A DNA stretch of 64,000 nucleotides from Ensifer sesbaniae (GCF_013283665.1 NZ_JABEKU010000002.1:184863-248862); one strand, 5' to 3'. Shown: positions 45,452 through 54,617, counted from the first letter of the stretch. Notes: generated by a model not told the origin, from the sequence alone. A program made the numbers and translations.

Positions 45452-46408
45452 ATGGTTATCCCATCGCTGAAGAACTTCGTGGCCGCCGCTTCCGTGGCAA
45501 TGGCATCGGCGGCATCAGCATCGGCTGGCACAGCCATCCCGGTAACCGGCCCGAAGATCGACTTCATCAAGATCGACGAGACCATCACGCTGCGGCGCAT
45601 GGTTACCCGTCCGGCCTCTCCCAGGGGCACGGTTCTCTTCCTGCACGGCTTCCCCGAAACGCTCGCCGTCTGGAAAGAGATCGCGACGACACTCGGCACG
45701 GACTACGAGGTCCACGCTTTCGATTGGCCCGGATATGGCCAGTCGTCACGCCCCTCGCCGTCACAGTTCTCCTATTCGCCGAGGGACTACGCCAAGATAC
45801 TCAAGGCCTATATTGAGAACACGGGCATCGACCGATCGAATCTGGTCATCTACGCCTCGGATATCGGCGGCCTGCCCGCACTGCTGTTGGCCCTCGACGA
45901 ACCAACCGTGTCAAGGACGATCATCGTCGGCGACTTCGCGCCGTTCAACCGGCCGCAATACATGTATGAGAGCCTGCAAAACCTTAAGACAGAGCCGACG
46001 GCGACGCCGACGCGTGCCTACATGAACAAGACCAGCGACGAAATCTTAGCAAACGTCCATCGCCGCGGCCTTACACCCGACGCCCAGTACGAACTGCCGC
46101 CTGAGGTACAAGCGGATATGAAGAATTCCTGGCTGCGCGATGGCATAACGAGCGCCGACGCCTTCGCCTTTTACTATTCCAATTTCACGCGCGACGAGGA
46201 CTATCTCGAAGCCAACCTCGGCAGGCTCACGACTCCGATCAAAGTGATCTGGGGCGAAAAAGACATCTACATCAAGCCGGAGATGGGCAAGGAGTTCGCC
46301 GAGAGTACCAATTCGGAGTTCGACATAGTGAAAGGTATAGGCCATTTCCCGCACCTGCAGGATACAGCCACCACTGTCGAAAAGGTTAGGGCTGCCTTTG
46401 CCAATTAG
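45452..46408 (+). CDS. Exported alpha/beta hydrolase with Asp nucleophile (epoxide hydrolase / dehalogenase-like)
   Basis: The product is 318 residues with a signal peptide (VAAASVAMASAASASAGTA). The core has LFLHGFPETLAVWKEIA (oxyanion HGFP), FDWPGYGQSS, a nucleophile elbow YASDIGGLPA where the nucleophile position is Asp, a DEDYLEANLG region and catalytic His in VKGIGHFPHLQDT. An Asp nucleophile is the mark of epoxide hydrolases and haloalkane/haloacetate dehalogenases. A GGAGG ribosome site supports the ATG at 45452. It is divergent from the VOC/EH pair and convergent with the following LysR gene, overlapping its end by 4 bp. Confidence 0.88.
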   Translation: MVIPSLKNFVAAASVAMASAASASAGTAIPVTGPKIDFIKIDETITLRRMVTRPASPRGTVLFLHGFPETLAVWKEIATTLGTDYEVHAFDWPGYGQSSRPSPSQFSYSPRDYAKILKAYIENTGIDRSNLVIYASDIGGLPALLLALDEPTVSRTIIVGDFAPFNRPQYMYESLQNLKTEPTATPTRAYMNKTSDEILANVHRRGLTPDAQYELPPEVQADMKNSWLRDGITSADAFAFYYSNFTRDEDYLEANLGRLTTPIKVIWGEKDIYIKPEMGKEFAESTNSEFDIVKGIGHFPHLQDTATTVEKVRAAFAN

Positions 46409-47313
46409 GCCTGCGGCGCCTCGCCTCTTCTGCAGGCAGCGCGAAGGCGAGGCAGCGCCCAGTCGACGAAGGACCGCACCTTCAGCGTCAACTGACCCTG
46501 TCCAGAATAGACAATGTGGATCGGCCGCGGCGCCTGGTCGAAAGCCTCCAAAACCGGCACGAGAGCGCCTGAAGCGAGCTCGTCCGGGATTTGATAATCG
46601 AACAAACGGGCGATGCCGGCTCCGCCAACCGCCGCAGCCACGCAATTGGCCGCAGTGTTAACCTCGAGACGGTTGCGTGGAATTGCCTCCACCTCGTGAC
46701 CATCGACATCGAATGTCCAGAAGAACGTCCTCTTGTTGAAGAGTATTCCTTCATGGTCTGCGAGATCGCTCGGATGTTTCGGCACGCCCCGGCGCTGCAG
46801 GTATGTCGGGCTAGCGCAGGTCAGCAGGCGAAACTCCCCAGCCCTCACCGCGTAGAGAGAGCTATCGGCGAGGTCGCCCAACCGGATGGCTATATCGACC
46901 TGCTCCTCCACGAGATGCACTGTCCGGTCGAGTGAGAGTAGGTTGAGCGACACCTCCGGATATGTCTCCATGTAGCTAAGCGCGACCGGCATGACGTAGC
47001 GTGCGCCGAACTCGACCGGCATGGTGATCGTCAAGATGCCACGAGGGGTCCGGTATTCGCCGGACGCCCGACGTTCGGCCTCCTCGAGGTCCGCCATGAT
47101 CTTGCGGGCTGCCTCGACATATTCCCTGCCCGCATCGGTGAGCTGAAGATTGCGACTGGTGCGCACGATCAGGCTCGCGCCTAGGTGCCGTTCGAGTTCG
47201 GCCACCTTGCGGCTGACGCTGGGCAGTGGCGCATTCAGCTTCCTGCTCCCTGCCGAGATGCTGCCGGCGTCGACGACTGCCAGCAGCATCTTCATTGCTT
47301 CGAGACGATCCAT
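46405..47313 (-). CDS. LysR-family transcriptional regulator
   Basis: A 302-residue protein. The N-terminal HTH MDRLEAMKMLLAVVDAGSIS, AGSRKLNAPLPSVSRKVAEL and the effector domain (LTITMPVEFGARYVMPVALS, RLGDLADSSLYAVRAGEFRL, GAGIARLFDYQIPDELASGA) are typical of the group with the DRLEAM start. ATG 47313 fits the family; the longer frame would add 38 unlikely Arg-rich residues. It may control the hydrolase cluster. Confidence 0.94.
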   Translation of the reverse strand: MDRLEAMKMLLAVVDAGSISAGSRKLNAPLPSVSRKVAELERHLGASLIVRTSRNLQLTDAGREYVEAARKIMADLEEAERRASGEYRTPRGILTITMPVEFGARYVMPVALSYMETYPEVSLNLLSLDRTVHLVEEQVDIAIRLGDLADSSLYAVRAGEFRLLTCASPTYLQRRGVPKHPSDLADHEGILFNKRTFFWTFDVDGHEVEAIPRNRLEVNTAANCVAAAVGGAGIARLFDYQIPDELASGALVPVLEAFDQAPRPIHIVYSGQGQLTLKVRSFVDWALPRLRAACRRGEAPQA

Positions 47314-47341
47314 CGCATGCCCCCGGCGCTTCCGACGTTGC

Positions 47342-47974
47342 TTAGCCAGCGTTCGAAGTCTTCGCATGCGGTACGGTACCCGCGCTCCTGCCCTGCGGTT
47401 CCGAAGGCGCGCGGACCTCCTGTGCAAGCAGGTTCTCCGCCATGCGCTTGCTCTGCCGGACCGGCTCGCCCGTCCGCGTCATTTGCGCAACGGCGGTCGC
47501 CCCCTCGTGCAGCAGGTTGATCGTCTCTGCGACGCATTTCGGTTCCGCGAAACGGGCGGCATGCGCGAGTTCCTCAAAATAGGCGAGAACGAGCCGCTTG
47601 TGCATCAAGGCGGCGCGGAAGACCGGATCGACGGCTTCCTTGTGTTCCCCGGCAGCGCTCATGAAAATGCAGCCGCGGAACTGCTTGTCCCGAACCGAGG
47701 CCTCCAGAAAATCGAAAGTCGCCAGAAGGCGCTCATAGGGATCGTCCGCACGCTGCTCGACAAAGATCCGCATTTTGGCGCGGGATTCTTCATCTCGCCG
47801 CCCAAGGGCAGCGAGGATAAGCTCCTCCTTGGTTTCGAAGTGCCGATAGAGCGTCGTCTTGGCCACCCCAGCCTCGGCGATGAGAAGATCGATGCCGGTC
47901 GCTTGGTAGCCGTGCAGGTTAAACAGGCGCAGGGCGGTATCGAGCAGATGACCGCGGATCTCTGAACGGCGCAT
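47342..47974 (-). CDS. TetR-family regulator of the RclC-like gene
   Basis: A 210-residue protein with an N-terminal TetR HTH (RGHLLDTALRLFNLHGYQAT, AGVAKTTLYRHFETKEELIL) and a helical ligand domain with FRGCIFMSAAGEHKEAVDPV, one cysteine inside a conserved RGCxF segment common in TetR proteins controlling reductases and stress genes. It is divergent from the DUF417 gene, with two near-identical palindromes between them (48134-48180). The redox role of the cysteine is inferred only from context. Confidence 0.93.
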   Translation of the reverse strand: MRRSEIRGHLLDTALRLFNLHGYQATGIDLLIAEAGVAKTTLYRHFETKEELILAALGRRDEESRAKMRIFVEQRADDPYERLLATFDFLEASVRDKQFRGCIFMSAAGEHKEAVDPVFRAALMHKRLVLAYFEELAHAARFAEPKCVAETINLLHEGATAVAQMTRTGEPVRQSKRMAENLLAQEVRAPSEPQGRSAGTVPHAKTSNAG

Positions 47975-48133
47975 GTTAGCCTCAAAAAAACAAAACAGAT
48001 TTGTATCATTTTATCGTGCTGTCTGGGAAATGCAAGCGAGGCCTGCGGTTCGAAAAGGCGGCGCGCGCTCGCACTCGCGAGTAGTTCCCATTGAACGACG
48101 GCGACCACAAAATTCCAGAGCCGGATTGTCAAA

Positions 48134-48180
48134 CGATACAGATCGGTATATTAATCACTCAACGATACAGATCTGTATCG
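48134..48180. promoter_or_regulatory. Paired TetR-type operators upstream of the RclC-like gene
   Basis: CGATACAGATCTGTATCG (48163-48180) is a perfect 18-bp palindrome. A degenerate copy, CGATACAGATCGGTAT, lies at 48134-48149. A related half, ACAGATTTGTATC, occurs just upstream of the TetR start near 47995-48007. Confidence 0.8.
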
Positions 48181-48233
48181 CATACCAGGGCCAGTCGGGA
48201 GAATTGCCCGACGCCACCAACCAGGAGAAGACA

Positions 48234-48770
48234 ATGCTTCGTGATCTCGCACACCGCGGCGCGGCGCGTCCGCGTGTCCACGCTCGTTCCGCCACCTTAG
48301 CGCTCGACCTGATCGACAGCCACGGTCAAGCCGTCACTGCCGCTGGCCTCTATGGCTCCCTCGCCGTGATCTACGGCTGGTTCGGCGGCATGAAGTTTAC
48401 CCGTTATGAAGCGGAGGGCCTGGTCAGCCTGGTCAGCAACAATCCCTTGCTGAGTTGGACCTATTCGCTGTTCAGCGTGGAGGGTTTCTCGAACCTCCTC
48501 GGTTTCCTCGAACTCAGCATTGCCGTCCTCATTGTGGCCCGGTTGATAAAGCCGATCTACTCGCTCGTCGGCGGATTGCTTTCGGCTGGACTTTTCGCAA
48601 CGACACTCAGCTTCATGGCAACGACCCCCGGGGTGTTTGTGCCTGAGCTCGGCTTTCCGGCGATCTCCGTTGCGCCCGGGCAGTTTCTGCTCAAGGACGC
48701 CGGGCTCTTCGCCCTCTCTCTCTGGATCGCCGTCGACTCGTTTGCGGCGCTCCGTGCGACACGGGCCTGA
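48234..48770 (+). CDS. DUF417 (YkgB/RclC-like) inner-membrane protein
   Basis: A 178-residue protein with four hydrophobic helices: LYGSLAVIYGWFGGMKFTRY, LSWTYSLFSVEGFSNLLGFL, LELSIAVLIVARLIKP and LFATTLSFMATTPGVFVPEL. The GGMKFTxYEAEGI-like motif and FVPELGFPAIS are DUF417 hallmarks. The E. coli member RclC (YkgB) belongs to the reactive-chlorine resistance operon. An AGGAGAAG ribosome site precedes the ATG. MsrB and MsrA genes follow downstream on the same strand, which fits an oxidant-defence role. Confidence 0.9.
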   Translation: MLRDLAHRGAARPRVHARSATLALDLIDSHGQAVTAAGLYGSLAVIYGWFGGMKFTRYEAEGLVSLVSNNPLLSWTYSLFSVEGFSNLLGFLELSIAVLIVARLIKPIYSLVGGLLSAGLFATTLSFMATTPGVFVPELGFPAISVAPGQFLLKDAGLFALSLWIAVDSFAALRATRA

Positions 48771-48866
48771 TTGACGAAAAGGGCGGCCCAAGGGTGTGCC
48801 CTCATCCAGCCCAACTGCGACTACACCATCTCCGGCGATCCGCCGGCTGAACAAGAGGAGCGCCTC

Positions 48867-49022
48867 ATGATCATGCACTATCTTATATCGAGGATCCGCG
48901 CGCATCAGCGCTACCGCCAGACCGCTCTGGAACTCGGGCGATACAGCGACCACCAGCTCGACGACATCGGCATCTACCGCTTCGAAATCGACGATATCGC
49001 TCGCCGACAGTTCAACTGGTGA
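48867..49022 (+). CDS. DUF1127 small protein
   Basis: A 51-residue protein: SRIRAHQRYRQTALELGRYS, DHQLDDIGIYRFEIDDIARR. DUF1127 proteins are short Arg-rich stress-related proteins abundant in rhizobia; some bind RNA or regulate phosphate and C1 metabolism. ATG 48867 has AGAGGAG upstream. Confidence 0.88.
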   Translation: MIMHYLISRIRAHQRYRQTALELGRYSDHQLDDIGIYRFEIDDIARRQFNW

Positions 49023-49112
49023 CGAAGCCCGGACGCGTGGGCCGGCGTGCCGAGCACCACCGTCGCAGCTTCAACGCCGGTTCCAAGCAGCATACCCTAT
49101 TGGAGACGAGGA

Positions 49113-49556
49113 ATGACTTACAGAAAGACAGACGAAGCGATCCAAAAGCTGACGCCCGAGCAGTTTCGCGTAACGCAGCAGAGCGGGACCGAGCGTCCCT
49201 TCACGGGCGAGTACAATGACAACAAGAGGCCGGGGATCTATGTCGATATCGTTTCCGGCGAACCGCTGTTCGCCTCGGCCGACAAGTTCGATTCCGGTTG
49301 TGGCTGGCCGAGCTTTACCAAGCCGATCGTGCCTGCCAATGTCGAGGAACTACAGGACCGTTGCCATGGTATGCTCCGCACCGAGGTGCGCTCGAAACAT
49401 GGCGACAGTCACCTTGGCCATGTTTTTCCCGACGGGCCTAGGGATCGAGGCGGCTTGCGTTACTGCATCAATTCCGCCGCCCTGCGCTTCATTCCCCGCG
49501 AGGAAATGGAGGTGGAGGGTTACGGCGCATTCATCAACCAGGTGGAGGATATCTGA
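49113..49556 (+). CDS. msrB: Peptide-methionine (R)-S-oxide reductase
   Basis: A 147-residue Msr[49 protein letters not shown] and the catalytic Cys in [11 protein letters not shown]. The CxxC zinc pairs of classical MsrB are absent, so this is a zinc-free form. It reduces the R epimer of methionine sulfoxide. It is followed directly by msrA. Confidence 0.97.
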   Translation: MTYRKTDEAIQKLTPEQFRVTQQSGTERPFTGEYNDNKRPGIYVDIVSGEPLFASADKFDSGCGWPSFTKPIVPANVEELQDRCHGMLRTEVRSKHGDSHLGHVFPDGPRDRGGLRYCINSAALRFIPREEMEVEGYGAFINQVEDI

Positions 49557-50072
49557 ATGACCGATAGAGCTGAAAGAGCTGTTTTGGCTGGTGGCTGCTT
49601 CTGGGGGATGCAGGATTTGATCCGCAAGCTTCCCGGGGTCATCGCGACGCGGGTGGGCTATACCGGCGGAGATGTGCCCAATGCCACCTACCGCAACCAC
49701 GGCACCCATGCCGAGGGTATCGAGATCGTTTTCGATCCGGGGACGATCAGCTACAGGCGGATATTGGAAGTTTTCTTCCAGATCCACGATCCGACCACCA
49801 AGAACCGGCAGGGCAACGACATCGGCACGTCCTATCGCTCGGCAATCTACTACGTCGACGACGAGCAGAAGCGGGTAGCCGAGGACACCATTGCAGACGT
49901 CAACGCTTCAGGCCTGTGGCCGGGTAAGGTCGTGACCGAAGTGGAGCCCGTAGGAGATTTCTGGGAGGCCGAGCCGGAGCACCAGGATTACCTGGAGCGC
50001 TATCCCAACGGCTACACTTGCCACTTCCCGCGCCAGAACTGGGTTCTGCCGCAGCGCTCAGCCGCTGAATAA
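49557..50072 (+). CDS. msrA: Peptide-methionine (S)-S-oxide reductase
   Basis: A 171-residue MsrA with the catalytic [17 protein letters not shown] motif, [40 protein letters not shown] and [20 protein letters not shown]. The ATG directly follows the msrB stop (TGAATG), so both reductases are made together and cover both sulfoxide epimers. Confidence 0.98.
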   Translation: MTDRAERAVLAGGCFWGMQDLIRKLPGVIATRVGYTGGDVPNATYRNHGTHAEGIEIVFDPGTISYRRILEVFFQIHDPTTKNRQGNDIGTSYRSAIYYVDDEQKRVAEDTIADVNASGLWPGKVVTEVEPVGDFWEAEPEHQDYLERYPNGYTCHFPRQNWVLPQRSAAE

Positions 50073-50257
50073 CTGGCCTCCGATGTCGGCGTGAATTCGG
50101 GCGAGCAGACAGCTTGCCCGAACTTTCCCAAGCCTGAGGCGACACCAGGGGAAGAACCTTTGCGACTGCGTTTATCGCGCAGGCCTCGATATTCTCTGCA
50201 AACAGGAAAATTTGAGCGTACGGCCCTCGAAAAGGCGGTCAGGCGCGGCACCGAGCA
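50073..50257. other. Short intergenic region between convergent genes
   Basis: No gene and no obvious strong terminator. Confidence 0.3.
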
Positions 50258-50797
50258 TCACCCAGCCTTCGCAGAGATGCCGCGGCGGCGGCGTTGCGGT
50301 GTCCGGGCGGCAAGCCAATCCTTTATGTTGCCCGCGTGTTCCTTGGGCGCCTTTGACGATGCGCGTGCGGCAATGGTCGCCAGCGTATGGCCAGCCATCA
50401 CTTCTCTCGCCCGCTTTTCGGCCTCGATCATGACCGCGTGAATGGAGCAGACGCCGTCTTCCGCCCAGGCAGGCGTCCGATCGCCGAACAGCGCACACTG
50501 GCCACGGATTTCCTTGCATTCGAACAGCGGCTTCCGTCCGTCGATGGCCTCGATAACATCGAGTGCGGTGATGTCGGTGGCGGGGCGGGCAAGCGCAAAA
50601 CCGCCGCCAATACCTTCTCGGGCGACGACGATGCCGGCCTTCTGGAGCTTAGTGAAAAGCTTCGCAACGAATTCGGTGGAAATCTTCTGCAGCTCGGCGA
50701 GATCGCGTGCACTTGCCGGCTGGTCTAACTCCTCCGTCTCGATGAGGAACAGGAGACAGTGGAGAGCGTATTCGACGCCTGCGCTTATGTGAGCCAC
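50258..50797 (-). CDS. Rrf2-family transcriptional regulator
   Basis: About 179 residues from a GTG at 50797 (VAHISAGVEYALHCLLFLIE); an ATG at 50857 would add 20 residues. The winged helix is visible (ASARDLAELQKISTEFVAKL, FTKLQKAGIVVAREGIGGGF). The three cysteines of the Rrf2 cluster-binding loop are present (ECKEIRGQCALFGDR, DGVCSIHAVM), so an Fe-S-sensing role similar to IscR/NsrR is plausible. It is divergent from the FAD oxidoreductase operon, with a perfect 12-bp-arm palindrome between them. Confidence 0.9.
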   Translation of the reverse strand: MAHISAGVEYALHCLLFLIETEELDQPASARDLAELQKISTEFVAKLFTKLQKAGIVVAREGIGGGFALARPATDITALDVIEAIDGRKPLFECKEIRGQCALFGDRTPAWAEDGVCSIHAVMIEAEKRAREVMAGHTLATIAARASSKAPKEHAGNIKDWLAARTPQRRRRGISAKAG

Positions 50798-50922
50798 GGA
50801 AACACCAAAACACCGACAAATGCAGTCGGAGATAACATCGAAGCTTCTCCGGCGCAAGTCCTTGGGTGTCTCCGACGCGTTGACAATGCGTTTCCGAAAT
50901 CGACCGGATTTATCGTTGCTGA

Positions 50923-50951
50923 TTAACTACGACTGCGCTAGTCGTAGTTAA
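50923..50951. promoter_or_regulatory. Perfect palindrome in the rrf2 / oxidoreductase divergent promoter
   Basis: TTAACTACGACT (50923-50934), 5 bp, AGTCGTAGTTAA (50940-50951). Perfect 12-bp arms, 120 bp from the oxidoreductase start and 126 bp from the regulator start. The best candidate for the Rrf2 operator. Confidence 0.8.
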
Positions 50952-51070
50952 GCGACGACATTGGATCATCGCGAAAACCGTCTCCGCCTCCGGAGACTCC
51001 TAACCGAAACGGCAATGCCCGATGGCTGGCCCTGTTTAGCCGATGGCGAAGCCTTGTCTGAGGAAAAGAA

Positions 51071-52279
51071 ATGCGTGAACGAATTCTGATTATCGGCGCT
51101 GGATTTGCCGGAATGTGGTCGGCACTCGGCGCCATGCGGCTACTGGACCAGCAGGGAAAGGCCGACGGTTCCGTCGAGGTTGCCGTGATCGCACCTCAAC
51201 CCGAGCTGCACATTCGCCCCCGTCTTTACGAAAAGCACGCGGCGAAGATGAAGGCGTCCCTCACCGAGATCTTCGCCAATGTCGGCGTGCGTTTCATCAA
51301 GGGCTACGCGACGTCCATCTCGGCAGCGGACAACGCCGTTACCTACGCGGATAAGGATGGCCACGAGCAGACGATCGGCTACAGCAAGCTTGTTCTTGCC
51401 ACCGGCAGCGTCCTGTTTCGACCGGATATCCCGGGGCTTGCCCACGCCTTCAATGTCGACCAGCTTGCCGATGCGGCGGAGTTGGAGGAACACATCGCCA
51501 AATTGGGTCGTCTGCCGGAAACCCCTGCACGCAACACCGTGATCGTCGCCGGCGGCGGCTTCACCGGCATCGAAACGGCCGCCGAATTGCCACATCGCCT
51601 TCGCGCCGCACTTGGAGACAACGCGGATGTTCGCGTCGTGATCGTCGAGCGTGGCAATGCAATCGGACCGGATCTCGGCCCCGGCCCGCGTCCAGTCATC
51701 GAGCGGGCGCTTTCGGAACTCGGCGTCGAGACGCGCTTGTGTTCCCCGATCGTTGCCATCGACCAAAACGGCGTCACCCTGGCATCCGGTGAACGCATCG
51801 ACGCAGCAACGGTCATCTGGACGGCTGGCGCTCGCGCCAACCCGATCACCAGCCAGATCGATGCGGACAAAGATTCTTTTGGACGCCTCCATGTCGATCG
51901 GAACCTGAAGGTCATCGGTCACGCAAACGTCTTCGCAACCGGCGACGTCGCCTGCGCGGCAACCGATGAGATAGGCAACCGTACGATGATGAGCTGCCAA
52001 CATGCTCAAAACCTCGGGCGCTCCGCTGGACACAACGTCGCGGCAGATCTGCTCGGAACGGATCCGATCGCCTACAGCCAAGAAAAGTACGTGACGTGCC
52101 TCGACCTCGGCCCGTGGGGCGCCGTTTACACGGAAGGCTGGGACCGCCAGGTCAAGCTCTCGGGTGACGAAGCCAAAAGGCTGAAAACCAAGATCAACAC
52201 CGAATGGATCTATCCGCCGAGTGCCGAACGCGCAGCAGCGCTTGCGGCTGCCGACCCTCTTCGCATCGTGGTCGCCTGA
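51071..52279 (+). CDS. NAD(P)/FAD-dependent oxidoreductase (NDH-2-like)
   Basis: A 402-residue two-dinucleotide-binding flavoprotein. FAD site RILIIGAGFAGMWSALGAMR at the N-terminus; NAD(P)H site NTVIVAGGGFTGIETAAELP in the middle; second FAD motif HANVFATGDVACAATDEIGN followed by TMMSCQHAQNLGRSAGHNVA. It resembles type II NADH dehydrogenases/quinone reductases but lacks an obvious C-terminal membrane anchor. It is the first gene of an operon with a cupin and an AhpD-like protein, probably under the divergent Rrf2 regulator. A role in quinone or oxidative stress is inferred. Confidence 0.92.
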   Translation: MRERILIIGAGFAGMWSALGAMRLLDQQGKADGSVEVAVIAPQPELHIRPRLYEKHAAKMKASLTEIFANVGVRFIKGYATSISAADNAVTYADKDGHEQTIGYSKLVLATGSVLFRPDIPGLAHAFNVDQLADAAELEEHIAKLGRLPETPARNTVIVAGGGFTGIETAAELPHRLRAALGDNADVRVVIVERGNAIGPDLGPGPRPVIERALSELGVETRLCSPIVAIDQNGVTLASGERIDAATVIWTAGARANPITSQIDADKDSFGRLHVDRNLKVIGHANVFATGDVACAATDEIGNRTMMSCQHAQNLGRSAGHNVAADLLGTDPIAYSQEKYVTCLDLGPWGAVYTEGWDRQVKLSGDEAKRLKTKINTEWIYPPSAERAAALAAADPLRIVVA

Positions 52280-52442
52280 TCGTGGGAGCGGCCAAGAGGT
52301 CCGCCTACGAAGCGACGACCACTTGGCAGCCAGCGCACCGATCAAGCCGCGCCGGCTGCCACAAGCGAGCCCGCTCCTTTGTCCTCTCTGGAAGGCGGTG
52401 GGCTCGCTTTCCCACAAGACGTCATGAAAGGAGAATGTCGTC

Positions 52443-52859
52443 ATGAATGCAAGGTTCATCGTGGGTGCAGCCTACGCAGCCACCGCCATAGCCACCGCCA
52501 TGCCAGTCGCAGCACATGGCCCCACCGAAACGGTCACGCCGCATTTCGAAAAGGCGATACCCAACATTCCGGGCAAGACGATGAAAGTGGTGATCGTCGA
52601 CTACCCACCGGGCGGAGCCTCCGTCCCGCACAGTCACGCGGACTCGTCGTTCATCTTTGCCCACGTCCTCTCTGGAGAAATCGAATCGAAGGTCAATGAC
52701 GGTGCGGCCGAGACCTATCGCGCCGGCGAGAGTTGGTACGAACCGCCGGCGTCCAAGCACCTCGTCAGCCGCAACGTCAGCAAGACCAAGCCCGCAAGGC
52801 TCCTCGCGGTCTTCGTCCTTGATAGCGGCGAGAAGACCCTGACCACCCCCATCGAGTAA
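52443..52859 (+). CDS. Exported cupin-domain protein
   Basis: A 138-residue protein. The signal peptide (FIVGAAYAATAIATAMPVAA) is followed by a single cupin barrel: DYPPGGASVPHSHADSSFIF (metal-binding HxH), VLSGEIESKVNDGAAETYRA and GESWYEPPASKHLVSRNVS (second motif His). AAAGGAG precedes the ATG. Probably a periplasmic metal-dependent enzyme or sensor. It sits between the oxidoreductase and AhpD genes. Confidence 0.88.
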   Translation: MNARFIVGAAYAATAIATAMPVAAHGPTETVTPHFEKAIPNIPGKTMKVVIVDYPPGGASVPHSHADSSFIFAHVLSGEIESKVNDGAAETYRAGESWYEPPASKHLVSRNVSKTKPARLLAVFVLDSGEKTLTTPIE

Positions 52860-52882
52860 ACCCGACTTAAGGAACCGAACAA

Positions 52883-53338
52883 ATGAGCAAGCGTCTCGAC
52901 TACAACCAAATCGCTCCGGCTGGCGCCAAGGCCCTTGGAGGTGTATACGGCTACGTCCTCCAGAGTGGCCTGCCACAGGTGCTGGTCGAACTGGTCTATC
53001 TGCGCATCTCGCAGATCAACAACTGTGCCTACTGCCTCGACATGCACACGCGCGACCTTTTGAAGAAGGGCCAACAGATCGAGAAGATCGCATTGGTGCA
53101 GGCGTGGAAGGAGGCAGGCAACCTCTTCGATGAACGTGAGAGAGCAGGCCTTGCCTGGGCCGAAACGGTCACGCGGGTCGCCGAGACGGGTGTGCCGGAC
53201 GAAGCCTATGAAGCGGCACGTGCCGAATTCACCGAGCGTGAACTCACTGACCTGACGATCGCGATCAGCCTGATGAACGCCTATAACCGAATGGCGATCA
53301 GTTTCCGCAATACGCCACAGGCTGCGATTGAAAAATAG
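52883..53338 (+). CDS. AhpD-like carboxymuconolactone decarboxylase family protein
   Basis: A 151-residue protein with the redox motif NNCAYCLDMHTRDLLKKGQQ (CxxC and downstream His) and helical flanks (LVELVYLRISQI, AEFTERELTDLTIAISLMNA, YNRMAISF). This is the AhpD/CMD single-domain pattern linked to peroxide reduction. It follows the cupin gene by 23 bp. Third member of the Rrf2-associated operon. Confidence 0.93.
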   Translation: MSKRLDYNQIAPAGAKALGGVYGYVLQSGLPQVLVELVYLRISQINNCAYCLDMHTRDLLKKGQQIEKIALVQAWKEAGNLFDERERAGLAWAETVTRVAETGVPDEAYEAARAEFTERELTDLTIAISLMNAYNRMAISFRNTPQAAIEK

Positions 53339-53547
53339 CTTACGCCGCATTTGCGGGGCGCGCGGTCGCCCCGCGCCCCGCAAAGTCTCCAGGTCGCTGC
53401 CGGCCTCCACGATGTCGTCCAGGATGTTCCGCACGCAGTGTTTATGAGATTATTGCAGGCGTCAACGACGTCCTCACACTGGAACATCCCTGCCCTTGTC
53501 CAGCGCGACTGCTGAAAAGCTGTGCAGAGGTACCAGCCCCGCGACAT

Positions 53548-54477
53548 TTAGGCTTCGCGTTTTGTGCCTTGATGTTCGATAGGGATCCCCCCCGAAAGCG
53601 CCCGCTGCCCCTGCTTCACGATGGTCTCGAGAAACTCGCAGACGACGCGGATGCGTTTCGCGCCGCGAACCCCTTCATGGACGATCAGCCAGATAGGCTC
53701 TTCCTGCCGGCAAAGGTCCGGCTTGACCCGGACTAGCCCTTCCTCCTTGTCCGCGAGAATGCACGGCAGCACGCCCATGCCGTTGCCCGCCTTCATCGCG
53801 AACAGCTGCGCTTGCATGGAATCGACCGTCAAATTGGTGACACCGCTATCGACCCATGAGCGCAACGTCGTGGGAAGAGAGAGAAACGACAAGGGGTCGC
53901 CCCAGGTGATGAGCCGATGGCCGGTGATGGGCAACTGATCTTCCCGAACGGGATAGCGCTTCAGATAATCACTCGACGCGTAAAGACCGAATGCGATCAT
54001 ACCGATCCGGCGTACCACGTAATTGCCCTGTTCAGGACGGCAGAGCCGAAGGCCGATATCCGTTTCCCTTTGCGGAAGTTGGGCGAAGGATGCGGCGTTG
54101 ACCACAACTCCCAACGAGAGGTCGGGATAGGCATCCTGCAGCGCCGGCAGGCTTGGCATCAGGAGATGATGGGCAAGCGCATCGACGGTGATAACTCTCA
54201 CCGTTCCCGAGACGCTACCATCCTGCCCGCAAAAACTGCCCTCCAGCTCGTGCATTGCGGTTTCAATCGCCGTCGCCTTTTCAACCATGGCGCGGCCCGC
54301 ATCCGTCAGTTCATAGCCTTCTGGTCTGCGTTCGAACAGTCGCGTTTTCAATGCGAATTCCAGGGTCTCTATTCGTCGCGCGACCGTGGAAGCACTGGCC
54401 TTCACCTCACGCGCAGCGCCGGTGAGGCCGCCCTGGCGTGTCACTGCGAGGAAGTAGCGGACATCGTTCCAGTTCAT
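53548..54477 (-). CDS. LysR-family transcriptional regulator
   Basis: A 309-residue protein: MNWNDVRYFLAVTRQGGLTG, AAREVKASASTVARRIETLE, RTLF-type LKTRLFERRPEGYELTDAG, then the effector domain (VRVITVDALAHHLLMPSLPA, ETDIGLRLCRPEQGNYVVRR, MKAGNGMGVLPCILADKEEG). The NWNDVRYFL start marks the subgroup often regulating an adjacent divergent transporter. The DMT transporter gene is divergent from it. Confidence 0.95.
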   Translation of the reverse strand: MNWNDVRYFLAVTRQGGLTGAAREVKASASTVARRIETLEFALKTRLFERRPEGYELTDAGRAMVEKATAIETAMHELEGSFCGQDGSVSGTVRVITVDALAHHLLMPSLPALQDAYPDLSLGVVVNAASFAQLPQRETDIGLRLCRPEQGNYVVRRIGMIAFGLYASSDYLKRYPVREDQLPITGHRLITWGDPLSFLSLPTTLRSWVDSGVTNLTVDSMQAQLFAMKAGNGMGVLPCILADKEEGLVRVKPDLCRQEEPIWLIVHEGVRGAKRIRVVCEFLETIVKQGQRALSGGIPIEHQGTKREA

Positions 54478-54617
54478 GTTTCTATTTTTCGAAAACCCTC
54501 TTGCGAACTTAGGCGTCGAACGGGCCGAAGGGAAGGTCTATCCCTTTAAGCATCGTAGAAACGGAGCTGGGCAATGAGAAATCGGCAAAGCTCATTCAAA
54601 CGCTCGAGGCTGTGCTC

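Noticed and set aside
51140-52459. 439-residue open frame on the minus strand
   Set aside because: Antisense to the FAD oxidoreductase; no recognisable domain.
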